Shown: positions 28,040 through 36,794 of the stretch, piece by piece
How positions within the stretch are numbered: position 1 is the first letter of the stretch
Layout of the letters: every line of letters begins with the position of its first letter
The notes under the pieces: generated by a model
Told to the model about the DNA's origin: nothing
The model's input: only the letters and a program-made list of their open reading frames with translations
The model's database searches: none
Assembly (NCBI RefSeq): GCF_039994875.1
Contig: NZ_CP121196.1
Location: 5,022,001-5,086,000 of the forward strand
Length of the DNA stretch: 64,000 nucleotides
Source: Telmatobacter sp. DSM 110680
Lineage (GTDB): Bacteria; Acidobacteriota; Terriglobia; Terriglobales; Acidobacteriaceae
Direction: 5' to 3'
Position numbers and translations under genes: made by a program

Positions 28040-28228
28040 TGCAAGAGCCCTTCCCTGGCGGCAAGTCGGCAGAGCTCGCCGATTCATGAATCACGATAAC
28101 TGATAGCCGCTTGTACTCGCAGGCTACCTTTTCAATTTCTTTACAGCCTCTGCACAGCAGCTCGAAAGAATATTTAGCCTTCACTTCACGCCATTGATGC
28201 GCATCCACGTCCGGCGTATCTTACGGCC

Positions 28229-28669
28229 ATGCTCAAGAACCGCTCCGTCCCCGTCGAGACCGTACTTCCCCATGTCACTTATCAGGATCTTGCTCAGGCC
28301 ATCGACTGGCTGACCACGACCTTTGGCTTCGTGGAGCATTACCGCTATGGCGATCCGGTCCAGGGCGCTCAGTTGCATCTCGGCGACGCCTTCATCATGG
28401 TCAATGCCGCGCGATCCGGCCGATCGAGTCCCGCGGCTTTGGGCAGCGATACGCAAAGCCTCACCATCTTCATCGAAGACGTTGAATCTCATTACGCGCA
28501 CTCATGCACGGCCAAAGCCAAAATTGTTGAGGAGTTGCACGAGACCGTCTACGGGGAGTTTCAATACGGCGTAGAGGATATTGAGGGGCATCACTGGCTA
28601 TTCTCGCGCCATGTCCACGATGTAAGCCCCGAGGCGTGGGGAGCAATCATCGCTCACCCTCTCAAATAG
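28229..28669 (+). CDS. VOC-superfamily (glyoxalase-like) protein
   Basis: The 146-residue protein has the vicinal-oxygen-chelate pattern of paired beta-alpha-beta-beta-beta units: VLPHVTYQDLAQAIDWLTTTFGF, QLHLGDAFIMVNAARSG, SLTIFIEDVESHYAHS and FQYGVEDIEGHHWLFSRHV. Related proteins include bleomycin-resistance and glyoxalase-type enzymes. Metal ligands are not certain, so the reaction is unknown. It ends 12 bases before a strong hairpin and is convergent with a cytochrome c gene. Confidence 0.88.
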   Translation: MLKNRSVPVETVLPHVTYQDLAQAIDWLTTTFGFVEHYRYGDPVQGAQLHLGDAFIMVNAARSGRSSPAALGSDTQSLTIFIEDVESHYAHSCTAKAKIVEELHETVYGEFQYGVEDIEGHHWLFSRHVHDVSPEAWGAIIAHPLK

Positions 28670-28680
28670 CGCTGCATGGA

Positions 28681-28720
28681 TACTCATCCTTGCGGTCTGA
28701 TTCAACCGCAAGGATGAGTA
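28681..28720. terminator. Strong hairpin between convergent genes
   Basis: A perfect 15-base stem (TACTCATCCTTGCGG against its complement) encloses a 10-base loop at 28696-28705. It lies between the stop of the VOC gene (28669) and the stop of the cytochrome c gene (28728). Neither side has a good T-tract, so it may stop transcription weakly in both directions or act as an mRNA-end stabiliser. Confidence 0.55.
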
Positions 28721-28727
28721 AACAAGA

Positions 28728-29246
28728 CTATCTGCTGGGTGCAGTTGCGGGCGGCGGAGTTGCCGGTGCTGTTGCCGGTGCGGGCTCGGTCGCTGCTGGC
28801 GCCACTGGAGCAACTGTCGTCGCCGGCGCAGCCGTAGTCGTGGACTGATCCTTCGCCATTTTGCGAATGTACGCAACCAGGTTGTGGACGTTTTCGTTGC
28901 TTGCACGCCCTTCGTCCTCCGGGGGCATCTTTCCCTTGCCCTTGCGAATAGCGTCAAAGAGGGCCTGGTCCGACATGGTGGATAGCGACTTCGGGTCGGT
29001 CCAGTCTAGAAGATTCAGTTGCATATCCTTGGCCAGATCAGTCTTTCCGTCACCGCTCGAATTGTGGCAAAGCGCACAATCTTGTTCATAAAGCTTCTTG
29101 GCCTTAGCGTGAGCTTCGGGGGAAAGTTTGGCGCCATTTTTGGCGCTGGGAGCCGTAGCCGTGTCCTGTGGCGAGCGGGCTGGTGCGGAGGCGGAGGCGA
29201 GTACAAGCAAGACAACCGCCGCGAAGAGCAAGAACGACTTAAGCAT
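28728..29246 (-). CDS. Exported mono-haem cytochrome c
   Basis: The 172-residue protein has a signal peptide (FLLFAAVVLLVLASASAPA), haem motif CALCH at 57-61 and a likely axial Met107 in KGKGKMPPED, the order of small class I cytochromes c. After the haem domain (ending about residue 130) is a low-complexity tail of Ala, Pro and Thr repeats. It is a probable periplasmic electron carrier. The tail may act as a flexible tether or be a lineage-specific extension. Confidence 0.92.
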   Translation of the reverse strand: MLKSFLLFAAVVLLVLASASAPARSPQDTATAPSAKNGAKLSPEAHAKAKKLYEQDCALCHNSSGDGKTDLAKDMQLNLLDWTDPKSLSTMSDQALFDAIRKGKGKMPPEDEGRASNENVHNLVAYIRKMAKDQSTTTAAPATTVAPVAPAATEPAPATAPATPPPATAPSR

Positions 29247-29420
29247 AATTGTCTCCTCAGTTGCAGATGTCGGGGATTGGCAACGTGCAGCTGTTCAGTT
29301 TTTATTCGACAGCATTATAGGCCCATTTGAAAGTGAGTTGCATCACGTCGTATCGTCGAGCAGGGTTGTCGAGTTGATTACCGCTCTTCGCCGCTCCCCT
29401 GCTGTGGTATACGTTTCCAC

Positions 29421-30800
29421 ATGTTTCAACTCCGCTTCGTTCTCGCGCTCAGTCTGGCATTAATCCCTTCTGCAATCCGCGCAACGTACGCCCAAGACCC
29501 CGCACCCACACCACCCATGGGATGGAATAGCTGGGATGCCTACGGCCTCACCATCAACGAAGCCGACTACCGCGCCAATACAACCGTGCTCGCGGGCATA
29601 CGCCAGATGGGATGGCAGTACTCCGTCATCGACGAAGGCTGGTACATGCACGATCCTTTCGCCGACTCCGTCGAGGCGCACAAATATCTCTGGGACGAAA
29701 ACGGAATCTTGATTCCCGACCCGGCTCGATTCCCTTCCGCTGCCAACAACGCCGGATTCAAGCCTCTGGCCGACTGGGTTCACACTCAGGGCCTTAAGTT
29801 CGGCATTCACATCGTTCGTGGAATCCCCCGCCAGGTGGTCGCGCAGAACCTGCCCATCGCTGGCTCCGGCTTTCACGCTGCCGACGCAGCCGACCAGCAA
29901 TCCCCTTGCCCGTGGGATCAGGGCAATTGGGGTGTAGCCGACAATCCCGCTGGGCAGGCCTACTACGACTCGATGCTCAAGCTCTACGCAGATTGGGGTC
30001 TCGACTATATCAAGGTCGACTGCATTAGCGATCATCCCTACCGCCCCACTGAGATCCGCCAGATTGCCGAAGCGATTCGCAAAACCGGCCGCTCCATCGT
30101 CCTCAGCCTTTCGCCCGGCCCAACGCAACTCGAGCATGCCGCTGAGATCGCCAAATATGCCCAGATGTGGCGCATTACCGACGACCACTGGGACGGTTGG
30201 TCCTTCCCGCACAAAGCGCCATCCGAGTACCCCTTTGGCCTCAAGGATGAATTCGACCGCATCGCTCAATGGACGCCCTACGTCAAACCGAGCAACTGGC
30301 CAGATCCCGACATGCTGCCAGAAGGCTACCTGGGCCCTCATCCCGGCAAGGATCAGGCACGCCAGTCAGCCTACACACCCGATGAACAGCGCACCGAATT
30401 CACTCTCTGGGCTATCTCTCGCTCACCGCTTATCCTTGGCACCAACTTGACGAAGCTCGATGACTTCACCCGCTCTCTCATCACCAACAAGGAAGTCACC
30501 GACCTCAATCAGCAGGCTGTCGAATCCAAGCCCGGCCTGCTGCCCAAACAACCTTCCGGCAAACCATTCGTTCAGCGTTACTGGTACGCGCGCACCGGCG
30601 GACCCAACCCGAAGCGCTACATTGCCGTCTTCAATTTGGCGGACGCCACCACCTCATCCAACCTGCCTTGGATGCTCTTCTCCCTCGAAAACAAACCCTA
30701 CGCCCTTTACGACGTCTGGAACCGGAAGCACATCCCGCGCGCTAAGTCGCTACACATCGTCCTGCCCGCGCACGGCTGCGCTCTGTTCCGCATCGAGTGA
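29421..30800 (+). CDS. Exported alpha-galactosidase-like glycoside hydrolase, GH27
   Basis: The 459-residue protein has a signal peptide ending near AIRATYAQD and begins the catalytic barrel with PTPPMGWNSWDAYG, the GH27 signature. The nucleophile is Asp200 in LDYIKVDCIS, and the acid/base region is RITDDHWDGW at 251-260. The C-terminal beta-domain begins near QRYWYARTGG. GH27 enzymes release terminal alpha-galactose or alpha-N-acetylgalactosamine; the exact sugar is not determined. Its stop overlaps or abuts the next gene (GTGA). Confidence 0.93.
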   Translation: MFQLRFVLALSLALIPSAIRATYAQDPAPTPPMGWNSWDAYGLTINEADYRANTTVLAGIRQMGWQYSVIDEGWYMHDPFADSVEAHKYLWDENGILIPDPARFPSAANNAGFKPLADWVHTQGLKFGIHIVRGIPRQVVAQNLPIAGSGFHAADAADQQSPCPWDQGNWGVADNPAGQAYYDSMLKLYADWGLDYIKVDCISDHPYRPTEIRQIAEAIRKTGRSIVLSLSPGPTQLEHAAEIAKYAQMWRITDDHWDGWSFPHKAPSEYPFGLKDEFDRIAQWTPYVKPSNWPDPDMLPEGYLGPHPGKDQARQSAYTPDEQRTEFTLWAISRSPLILGTNLTKLDDFTRSLITNKEVTDLNQQAVESKPGLLPKQPSGKPFVQRYWYARTGGPNPKRYIAVFNLADATTSSNLPWMLFSLENKPYALYDVWNRKHIPRAKSLHIVLPAHGCALFRIE

Positions 30801-31459
30801 CTTCCATGAATCGGCGCACTGTGTTGCGAGGACTAACCGCAGTCATAAGCCTGCGTAGCTTCACGTGGGCCTTGCCCGGCACAGGTGAGAAGCTTGCAAC
30901 AGCAGCGCGAGCGCAAGTCGGCGTCACCACCGGCTACGACCCGACGTGGACAGCCATCCGCTACCCCAACGGCGACGTGCCCCGTTCAACTGGTGTATGC
31001 GCAGATGTTGTAATTCGCGCCGCACGCGATGCGCTCGGCCTCGATCTTCAACAGCTTGTCCACGAAGACATGTTGAGGAATTTCGATGCCTATCCCGCTC
31101 GCCGGGTCTGGGGTTCTCAACGGCCTGATACCAATATCGACCACCGCCGCGTGCTTAATCTCGAAGCATTCTTCCAACGCAACGGAGCCTGCCTATGGCG
31201 CTCCGCGGTTCCGACGTCCGGTGATGGCTTCCCCAGACAGCTTGAATCCGGCGACATCGTGACTTGGCTGCTCGATGCGCGTCTGCCGCACATCGGCATC
31301 GTCGTGGCATCGCCCGGCGACAGCTCTGCAACCTCTGCAGGACGAAATACCCAATGCCAGGTGGTGCATAATATAGGCCGCGGCGCGGAACAGTCTGTGC
31401 TGACCGAATTTCACCCTCATCGAGCAATCGGCCATTATCGTTGGCCGACAAAAAAGTAG
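30797..31459 (+). CDS. Exported DUF1287-family protein
   Basis: The GTG at 30797 overlaps the GH27 stop (GTGA); an ATG at 30806 is the other choice and starts NRRTVLRGLTAVISL, a twin-arginine-like signal. The mature part has a Cys in VPRSTGVCADVVIRAARDAL, DIVTWLLDARLPHIGIVV and CQVVHNIGRGAEQ. The Cys/His/His order resembles NlpC/P60-type cysteine peptidases, but that relation is an inference. DUF1287 proteins have no established reaction. Coupling to GH27 suggests joint work on a wall or polysaccharide substrate. Confidence 0.88.
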   Translation: MTSMNRRTVLRGLTAVISLRSFTWALPGTGEKLATAARAQVGVTTGYDPTWTAIRYPNGDVPRSTGVCADVVIRAARDALGLDLQQLVHEDMLRNFDAYPARRVWGSQRPDTNIDHRRVLNLEAFFQRNGACLWRSAVPTSGDGFPRQLESGDIVTWLLDARLPHIGIVVASPGDSSATSAGRNTQCQVVHNIGRGAEQSVLTEFHPHRAIGHYRWPTKK

Positions 31460-31815
31460 CGGCCTGCTCATCGTTCTGTCCTTGCTCATAAGTGCATATT
31501 CGAACTGGTTCAGCGGATCGTCGAAAATTCACCACAACTGCAGCCTTCAAGTACTACAACGCTGCCCAGCGTTCCAACCCGCAGATTCCAAACAGCAAAT
31601 TCTGCCAATAGTTTTGCAGAGTATTTCGTTCGTATAAGGCACAATCATCTGGACCGACGAATGTCTGTGATCCGTATCCACAGACGGAATAAGGGGTACC
31701 CCCCTGTTAAATTTGCAGTTTTCTACAAAAATCTTGCAGAGAATTAGACGCCGAATATACGACCAAATTCGTCCGTCGCGGCATGTCTTAACTGAAATCC
31801 GTCCGGACGAATAGC
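31460..31815. other. AT-richer intergenic region with palindromes and repeats
   Basis: This gap of 356 bases lies between two convergent genes. It contains GGGGTACCCC at 31693-31702; two copies of TTGCAGAG followed by T/A-ATT near 31613 and 31734; and an inverted repeat ATTCGTCCG (31767-31775) against CGGACGAAT (31804-31812). I see no gene. It may be a remnant of a dispersed repeat, or a termination region. Confidence 0.4.
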
Positions 31816-32574
31816 TCAGGGGTGAGGTGCGACGGTTGGTTGATTCGGAGGTTTCCGGATGACGCGGGTTACCGTCATCGCAAGAATGAGTTCGGAGCCG
31901 GGAGCGAGCTGAATTCTGCTGTTGTCGCTGGTGATTTTGTCACTGCAATCGGGGCCTGCGGTTGGCAGGAGTTTTAGATTGGGAATGCCGACAACGATTC
32001 CCGGATGAATAGTGTGCGGTGGGCCACCGGGATTGAGGTCCTCATCGAGAGCGCTGGTGCCGAAAACAGCCTGACCGATCTGGCGAACGCCTCCTGAGAC
32101 TTCGACGGGCGCCTCGTCGTGCATATGGTGTGACTCGCCGGGAGGGCCGACCACCGCGATCACTCTTAATTTGAGGGGCTGTTCATTGCGGTGATTGCAG
32201 TCGGCCCGGTCGAAAGCGAGCGAGAGTTCCGTGAAGTCAGGGTTCTTGGAGGATGTGACCGACATGATGCGAGCGTATACGACGGAGTCGACGTCGAGGG
32301 AACAGGTCGGATAAAAGAATGGGCGCGCGATCTTGAACCAGATATCTTTCCCGGGCTTGAGGTGAGCCGTGTCGAGACCTGTGACTTTCGCCTCGATAGC
32401 AGCCTGAGAGGAGATGGCGACATTGGCCATTGGAGCACATGAAACAGCAGGGATTGCGGCGCCCGTCTGAGACGGAGCTGGAGCAGCGGTCGACTGTGCT
32501 GGTGCAATCAAGGATGAAAACAGTAAGGCTGCAGACACTAGGATGTGAATGCGGGAACGGTGAATGAGCAGCAT
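31816..32574 (-). CDS. Exported protein of unknown function
   Basis: The 252-residue protein has an N-terminal signal (HILVSAALLFSSLIAPAQS) and a beta-rich body: EAKVTGLDTAHLKPGKDIWFK, then ARPFFYPTCSLDVDSVVYARIM, and TELSLAFDRADCNH. Repeated short strands with Gly/Pro turns, three spaced Cys (C84-region, C125-region and C215-region) and a His-rich loop GESHHMHDEAPVE are notable. It looks like a secreted beta-sandwich or barrel. I do not recognise a family. The upstream gap of 168 bases holds no clear promoter. Confidence 0.75.
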   Translation of the reverse strand: MLLIHRSRIHILVSAALLFSSLIAPAQSTAAPAPSQTGAAIPAVSCAPMANVAISSQAAIEAKVTGLDTAHLKPGKDIWFKIARPFFYPTCSLDVDSVVYARIMSVTSSKNPDFTELSLAFDRADCNHRNEQPLKLRVIAVVGPPGESHHMHDEAPVEVSGGVRQIGQAVFGTSALDEDLNPGGPPHTIHPGIVVGIPNLKLLPTAGPDCSDKITSDNSRIQLAPGSELILAMTVTRVIRKPPNQPTVAPHP

Positions 32575-32742
32575 GAACGGCGCCCCGTGGTGTGATTTGA
32601 ATTGGCGGTCTACAAGTCTATGACGTGCGAGGGCGGCACTTGGTTAACAGAGATTGCTTGCCCTGATCGCGGTTTAATCCGAAAACTACTCCGCAAGCAA
32701 CTTCCAGCAGCCATCGCCAACTTCACGCCGCCAAGCACTCGA

Positions 32743-33255
32743 TCAATGCGAACTCACCGCATTTCTCAACTGCGGTTCCAGCGCATTCGCGGCTCCGTGC
32801 CCGCGCCACACCACATTTCCCTGCGCATCCAGCAGCATCACCTGCGGCTCCTGAGGGTTCGAAACCGCAAAATATGCCTGCCACAACTTGTCATCCTGCG
32901 TCAGCACCACGCTGCGTTGCTGCTCCTCGCTACTCATCCCCTTGCGCATCGCGCTCTTGATCATGCCGCGAAATAACCCCGGTGCGCCCTCCAGCATGGC
33001 AACCTCGTACACATCCACGCCCGCCAGCGACGGATCCGCTCGGATGGCTTTCATCCAGTCGCCGCATCCCATTCCGCCATCGTGGCTGAACCCCGCCACC
33101 AGCACCGCGGCATGTCCTCGCAACGCATCCGACAGCACAATCTTCTTTCCACTCAGCGTCTCGCCTGCTGTCGCCGGTATCGTGGGTACCTGTGACTGCA
33201 ATAAGGCAGCGAGCGCCGACAACGTCACCCAAACAAAAACCGAGTACAACCGCAT
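32743..33255 (-). CDS. Exported thioredoxin-fold-like protein
   Basis: The ATG at 33255 has GGAGG four bases upstream. The 170-residue protein has a signal peptide (FVWVTLSALAALLQSQ). Then comes a redoxin-like order: GKKIVLSDALRGHAAVLVAGFS, the predicted active loop GGMGCGDWMKA with one Cys, DVYEVAMLEGAP, and late strand VMLLDAQGNVVWRGHG, typical of the thioredoxin fold. A CXXC pair is absent, so it is not a standard disulphide reductase. It resembles ATP10- or DUF4174-like assembly proteins in layout, without certainty. Confidence 0.75.
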   Translation of the reverse strand: MRLYSVFVWVTLSALAALLQSQVPTIPATAGETLSGKKIVLSDALRGHAAVLVAGFSHDGGMGCGDWMKAIRADPSLAGVDVYEVAMLEGAPGLFRGMIKSAMRKGMSSEEQQRSVVLTQDDKLWQAYFAVSNPQEPQVMLLDAQGNVVWRGHGAANALEPQLRNAVSSH

Positions 33256-33443
33256 GAGACCTCCGCCAGATCAATCCACTCAACATCAAACCCGACAACA
33301 CTGAGACAGGCGCACTTTTCGAGAATACGCAACCGAGATCAACCCGGTTCTGGCCTTTCAACCCCACACCAGCCTCGTGTGCGAAACTGGAGAGTCCCGC
33401 GCGAGTGCCTTACCCCAGGAGTTTCGCCCGGCAAGGTTAACTG

Positions 33444-34370
33444 ATGCCCGTTCTTCGTTCCGCTTTCATCGCACTCTCTCACAATCGTCCTCTCCGCAAA
33501 TTTGCCGAGCACTCAACCGTCGGCAGCAAGCTCAGTTCCCGCTTTGTAGCCGGACTCGAGATAGAAGACGCACTCCGCGTCTGCTCCCAGGTGAACCAGC
33601 AGGGCATGCACGTTACCCTCGACTCTCTTGGCGAAAGCGTCTCCACCGCAGCTGAAGCGCACCGCGCGGCAGATATTTATCACAACCTGCTTGACCAGAT
33701 CGCATCTCGCAAGCTCGATTCCAACATCAGCGTCAAGCTTACCCAGATGGGCCTCACGCAGGATCCTGCGCTGGCTGAAGGAATCGCCACCAGCCTCGCG
33801 CAACACGCGCAGGCTACGGGCAACTTCGTTCGCATCGACATGGAAGACTCTGCCCTCACGCAGGTCACGCTCGACATCGTGCGCCGCATCCATTCCCGGC
33901 CGGAATTGAACGGCTCAATCGGCATTGTCATTCAGTCTTACCTCTACCGTTCGCAGGCTGATATCGAGCAACTCATCGCCGAAGGAATTCGCGTCCGTTT
34001 GTGCAAAGGCGCCTATAAGGAGCCAGCCGAGGTCGCATTCCCAAAGAAGTCCGACGTCGACCTTAATTACATCAAGCTCGGCAACATGCTGTTGCAAAGC
34101 CCCATCTACCATGGCCTCGCCACCCACGACGAAAAAATGATTGAAGCCGCGAAAAGCTTCGCGCAGTCTCGCAAGATTGACCGGAGCCATTTCGAATTCC
34201 AGATGCTTTTTGGAGTGCGTCGCGACCTGCAGCGCAAGCTTGTTGCCGAAGGTTACAACGTAAGGGTCTACATCCCCTTTGGCCGCGAGTGGTATCCCTA
34301 CTTCATGCGTCGCTTGGCAGAGCGCCCCGCCAACGTCTTTTTCATCGCCAAACAAATGTTCCGTCAATAG
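33444..34370 (+). CDS. Proline dehydrogenase (monofunctional)
   Basis: ProDH oxidises proline to pyrroline-5-carboxylate with FAD and passes electrons to the quinone pool. The 308-residue TIM-barrel protein has FVRIDMEDSALTQVTLDIV, SIGIVIQSYLYRSQADIEQL, VRLCKGAYKEPAEVAFPKKS (FAD/substrate region) and HFEFQMLFGVRRDLQRKL, the conserved family end with VYIPFGREWYPYFMRRLAERP. Length matches monofunctional enzymes of Thermus and Deinococcus. The partner dehydrogenase is not nearby. Confidence 0.95.
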   Translation: MPVLRSAFIALSHNRPLRKFAEHSTVGSKLSSRFVAGLEIEDALRVCSQVNQQGMHVTLDSLGESVSTAAEAHRAADIYHNLLDQIASRKLDSNISVKLTQMGLTQDPALAEGIATSLAQHAQATGNFVRIDMEDSALTQVTLDIVRRIHSRPELNGSIGIVIQSYLYRSQADIEQLIAEGIRVRLCKGAYKEPAEVAFPKKSDVDLNYIKLGNMLLQSPIYHGLATHDEKMIEAAKSFAQSRKIDRSHFEFQMLFGVRRDLQRKLVAEGYNVRVYIPFGREWYPYFMRRLAERPANVFFIAKQMFRQ

Positions 34371-34388
34371 ACACGGCACAGAGGTTAC

Positions 34389-34619
34389 TCAGCTTTGGTC
34401 CACTAATGGCGGCTTTTGCCGTGCGCGCTTGCCGCGAAACCGGACCATCCTCACTTTTCTGCAGATCGGGCACTCCCATGGATAGAATCCAAGGCGCGGC
34501 CAGAACCAATCCTGCATAAAACCGTATCGAGGCAACCGCCGCATCTGCGGCCTTCCACAATCGGGGCAAGTTAAGTGATTAGTGCCCTGCTCGTCTTTTA
34601 CTGGAATATCAACGGACAT
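34389..34619 (-). CDS. Small zinc-ribbon protein
   Basis: The 76-residue protein has CPDCGRP at 18-24 and CPIC at about 50-53, a CXXC...CXXC zinc ribbon. Between them lies RLPRYGFMQDWFWPRLGFYPW, rich in aromatic residues, and a basic tail follows. It is downstream of hemH on the same strand, 86 bases away, and could be a late gene of the haem operon. The function is unknown; nucleic-acid or protein binding are possible. Confidence 0.65.
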   Translation of the reverse strand: MSVDIPVKDEQGTNHLTCPDCGRPQMRRLPRYGFMQDWFWPRLGFYPWECPICRKVRMVRFRGKRARQKPPLVDQS

Positions 34620-34705
34620 TTAGATTCTCACTGCATCGCACCGCACACGGCAGACTGAGTCATTTTTACTCCACAGCCGGACCAAACACCTCAGCGGTGT
34701 GCGCT

Positions 34706-35686
34706 TCAAATAATTGGGGAGATGCTCCCTTGTAACCGAGCGAGCCCTTCCATTGCAAGCCCAGCAAGCGCGCGTGCAAGAATCGGAGACGCATTCAGCG
34801 AGTCCGGACGTTCCAGGCAGACACCAAGTTTCGATGCATATTCCTTGAATGCGATGTCCACGTCGTAAAGGATCTCGACATGGTCGCACAAAAAACCAAT
34901 GGGCTGCAGAATCAGGATCTTCACGCCCTCATTGGCAATCGCCGTAAGCGTCTCTTCAACCGTAGGTCCGATCCACGGGCCACCACTCGCACCCTGGCTC
35001 TGGAAGGCAAACCACCACTTTGGAATTCCGGGAACGCGCTGAGCGACAAGTTCGGCTGTGCGTTTCGCCTCTTGCGCGTAAGGATCGGCTCCCTCGCCGG
35101 GCCAGAGCTTTGGCTGCCCTTCACTTGCCGCTGGCGATTGCACTGTACGGCAAGGCACACTGTGTGCGGTGAACAGCACTGGAACGAAAGACCCAGTCTC
35201 TTCCAGCAGTCGTTCTTCCGCCACACGTAGCCTGTCGGCAAAAGCATCTGCCAACAACGGATTTTGTGCCCAACCCTCGGTGAAATCGATCTTCACGGGG
35301 CCAGCCTCTGCCTGCACCGCACGCCTATAGAGTCCGACGCTGGTCCGTGAATTTTGTGGCGCAAGGCAGATCACCGCAGCTTCCTCAACGCCATCCGCAC
35401 GCATCTCGCGTACTACGTCCGGGATGTATGGCTTCCAGTTCCGCATCCCCACGTACACCTGCGCGTCGATGCCTTGAATTGCTAATTCAACTTCCAACAA
35501 GCGGCCCTGTTCCAGAGTGATCTCGGTCAGCGGACTGCGCCCTATCAACGAATAGCGATGTTTGATCTCCTCGATCACATGCTCCGGCAACGGTCTCCCG
35601 CTCACCACGTTGCGAAGATAATCTGGAATCTGCTCGATGGTCTCCGGAGTTCCATGAGCCAGGAGCAACACCGCTTGCTTAGGCAT
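34706..35686 (-). CDS. hemH: Ferrochelatase (coproporphyrin/protoporphyrin)
   Basis: HemH inserts ferrous iron into the porphyrin in the last or next-to-last step of haem synthesis. The 326-residue protein starts AVLLLAHGTPETIEQIPDYL. It carries the conserved RSPLTEITLEQ, the catalytic His in LFTAHSVPCR, and the acidic site GFLCDHVEILYDVD with the conserved Glu. It overlaps hemE by eight bases. Length is normal. Whether the substrate is proto- or coproporphyrin cannot be told. Confidence 0.95.
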   Translation of the reverse strand: MPKQAVLLLAHGTPETIEQIPDYLRNVVSGRPLPEHVIEEIKHRYSLIGRSPLTEITLEQGRLLEVELAIQGIDAQVYVGMRNWKPYIPDVVREMRADGVEEAAVICLAPQNSRTSVGLYRRAVQAEAGPVKIDFTEGWAQNPLLADAFADRLRVAEERLLEETGSFVPVLFTAHSVPCRTVQSPAASEGQPKLWPGEGADPYAQEAKRTAELVAQRVPGIPKWWFAFQSQGASGGPWIGPTVEETLTAIANEGVKILILQPIGFLCDHVEILYDVDIAFKEYASKLGVCLERPDSLNASPILARALAGLAMEGLARLQGSISPII

Positions 35687-36794
35687 CCTGGTTCTCCAGC
35701 CGGAAATCTCGCACCATCTTCACCACAGCCTGCACGTTTTCTACTGGCGTCTGCGGAACGATGCCGTGACCAAGGTTGAAGATGTGGCCCGGACGTCCAT
35801 TCGCGGCGCGAAGGATCTCCTTCACGCGAAGCTCAATCACTTCGATTGGTGCAAACAGAGTAATGGGATCGAGATTCCCCTGGACCGCATGCGCCGGTCC
35901 TACCTCTCGCCAACCCACATCCAACGGTTGGCGCCAGTCGAGACCGATCACATCAGCTCCCGTCGCTGCCATCTGTGTCAAAAGTCCAGCGGTTTCGACT
36001 CCAAAGTAGATTACCGGCACGCCCATCTGCTGCACTGCGCGAACTAAACGCTTCGACGCTTCGAATGCGTAGTCTCGATAGTCTTCAAGACCCAGGGAAC
36101 CGACCCAGCTGTCAAAGATCTGGATCACGTCTGCACCAGCTTGCACCTGTAGCCTGCAATACTCTTCGAGCACTATGAATATTTTGTCGAGCAGCGCGCG
36201 CCACGTGGGTGTGTCGCCATACATCATCTGTTTGGTATGGATATAGTTTCGCGAGCCGCCGCCCTCGATCATGTAACTGGCCAGGGTGTAGGGTGCCCCG
36301 CAGAAACCGATCACACCGAGCCGATCGCCAAAATGCGCTGCGACTTTTTCAATCGCTCGAGCCACATAGGCTAGATCGCCGGCACGGTCAATTCGCAACG
36401 CCCTCACATCTTCGGCAGTGCGCACTGGATGATGTACCACCGGCCCTTCGCCCGCCTGAAATTCAAACGGCAGACCCATCGGCTCGAGCGGCAACAGCAG
36501 GTCCGCAAAAATGATGGCTGCGTCGACGCCGAGCTTTTCAGCCGCGGTAATGGTTACCTCGGCAGCCAGTTCCGGCTGCTTGCAGATTTCCACCAGCGTG
36601 TGGTGCTTGCGCACATCTCGGTATTCCTGCATATAACGCCCTGCCTGGCGCAAGAACCAGACTGGCGTGCGATCCACCGGCTTGCGCAGACAGGCTCGCA
36701 CAAATCGTGTGCCCTCGAGAATCGTCTCCTCGGCGGAGGGGGTATTCCCAACAATATCCATATAAATCAATTCTAAAGGCCGCGCCTCTGTCAT
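35679..36794 (-). CDS. hemE: Uroporphyrinogen decarboxylase
   Basis: HemE decarboxylates uroporphyrinogen III to coproporphyrinogen III. ATG at 36794 overlaps the upstream gene's stop (ATGA) and gives 371 residues; another ATG at 36761 would fit the family N-terminus equally well. The family motifs are RTPVWFLRQAGRYMQEYR, ADLLLPLEPMGLPFEF and VIGFCGAPYTLASYMIEGGGSRN, with the late FNLGHGIVPQTPVENV. Catalytic Asp lies in FADLLLP. It sits in an acetamidase-like/hemE/hemH overlapping unit. Confidence 0.96.
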   Translation of the reverse strand: MTEARPLELIYMDIVGNTPSAEETILEGTRFVRACLRKPVDRTPVWFLRQAGRYMQEYRDVRKHHTLVEICKQPELAAEVTITAAEKLGVDAAIIFADLLLPLEPMGLPFEFQAGEGPVVHHPVRTAEDVRALRIDRAGDLAYVARAIEKVAAHFGDRLGVIGFCGAPYTLASYMIEGGGSRNYIHTKQMMYGDTPTWRALLDKIFIVLEEYCRLQVQAGADVIQIFDSWVGSLGLEDYRDYAFEASKRLVRAVQQMGVPVIYFGVETAGLLTQMAATGADVIGLDWRQPLDVGWREVGPAHAVQGNLDPITLFAPIEVIELRVKEILRAANGRPGHIFNLGHGIVPQTPVENVQAVVKMVRDFRLENQDA

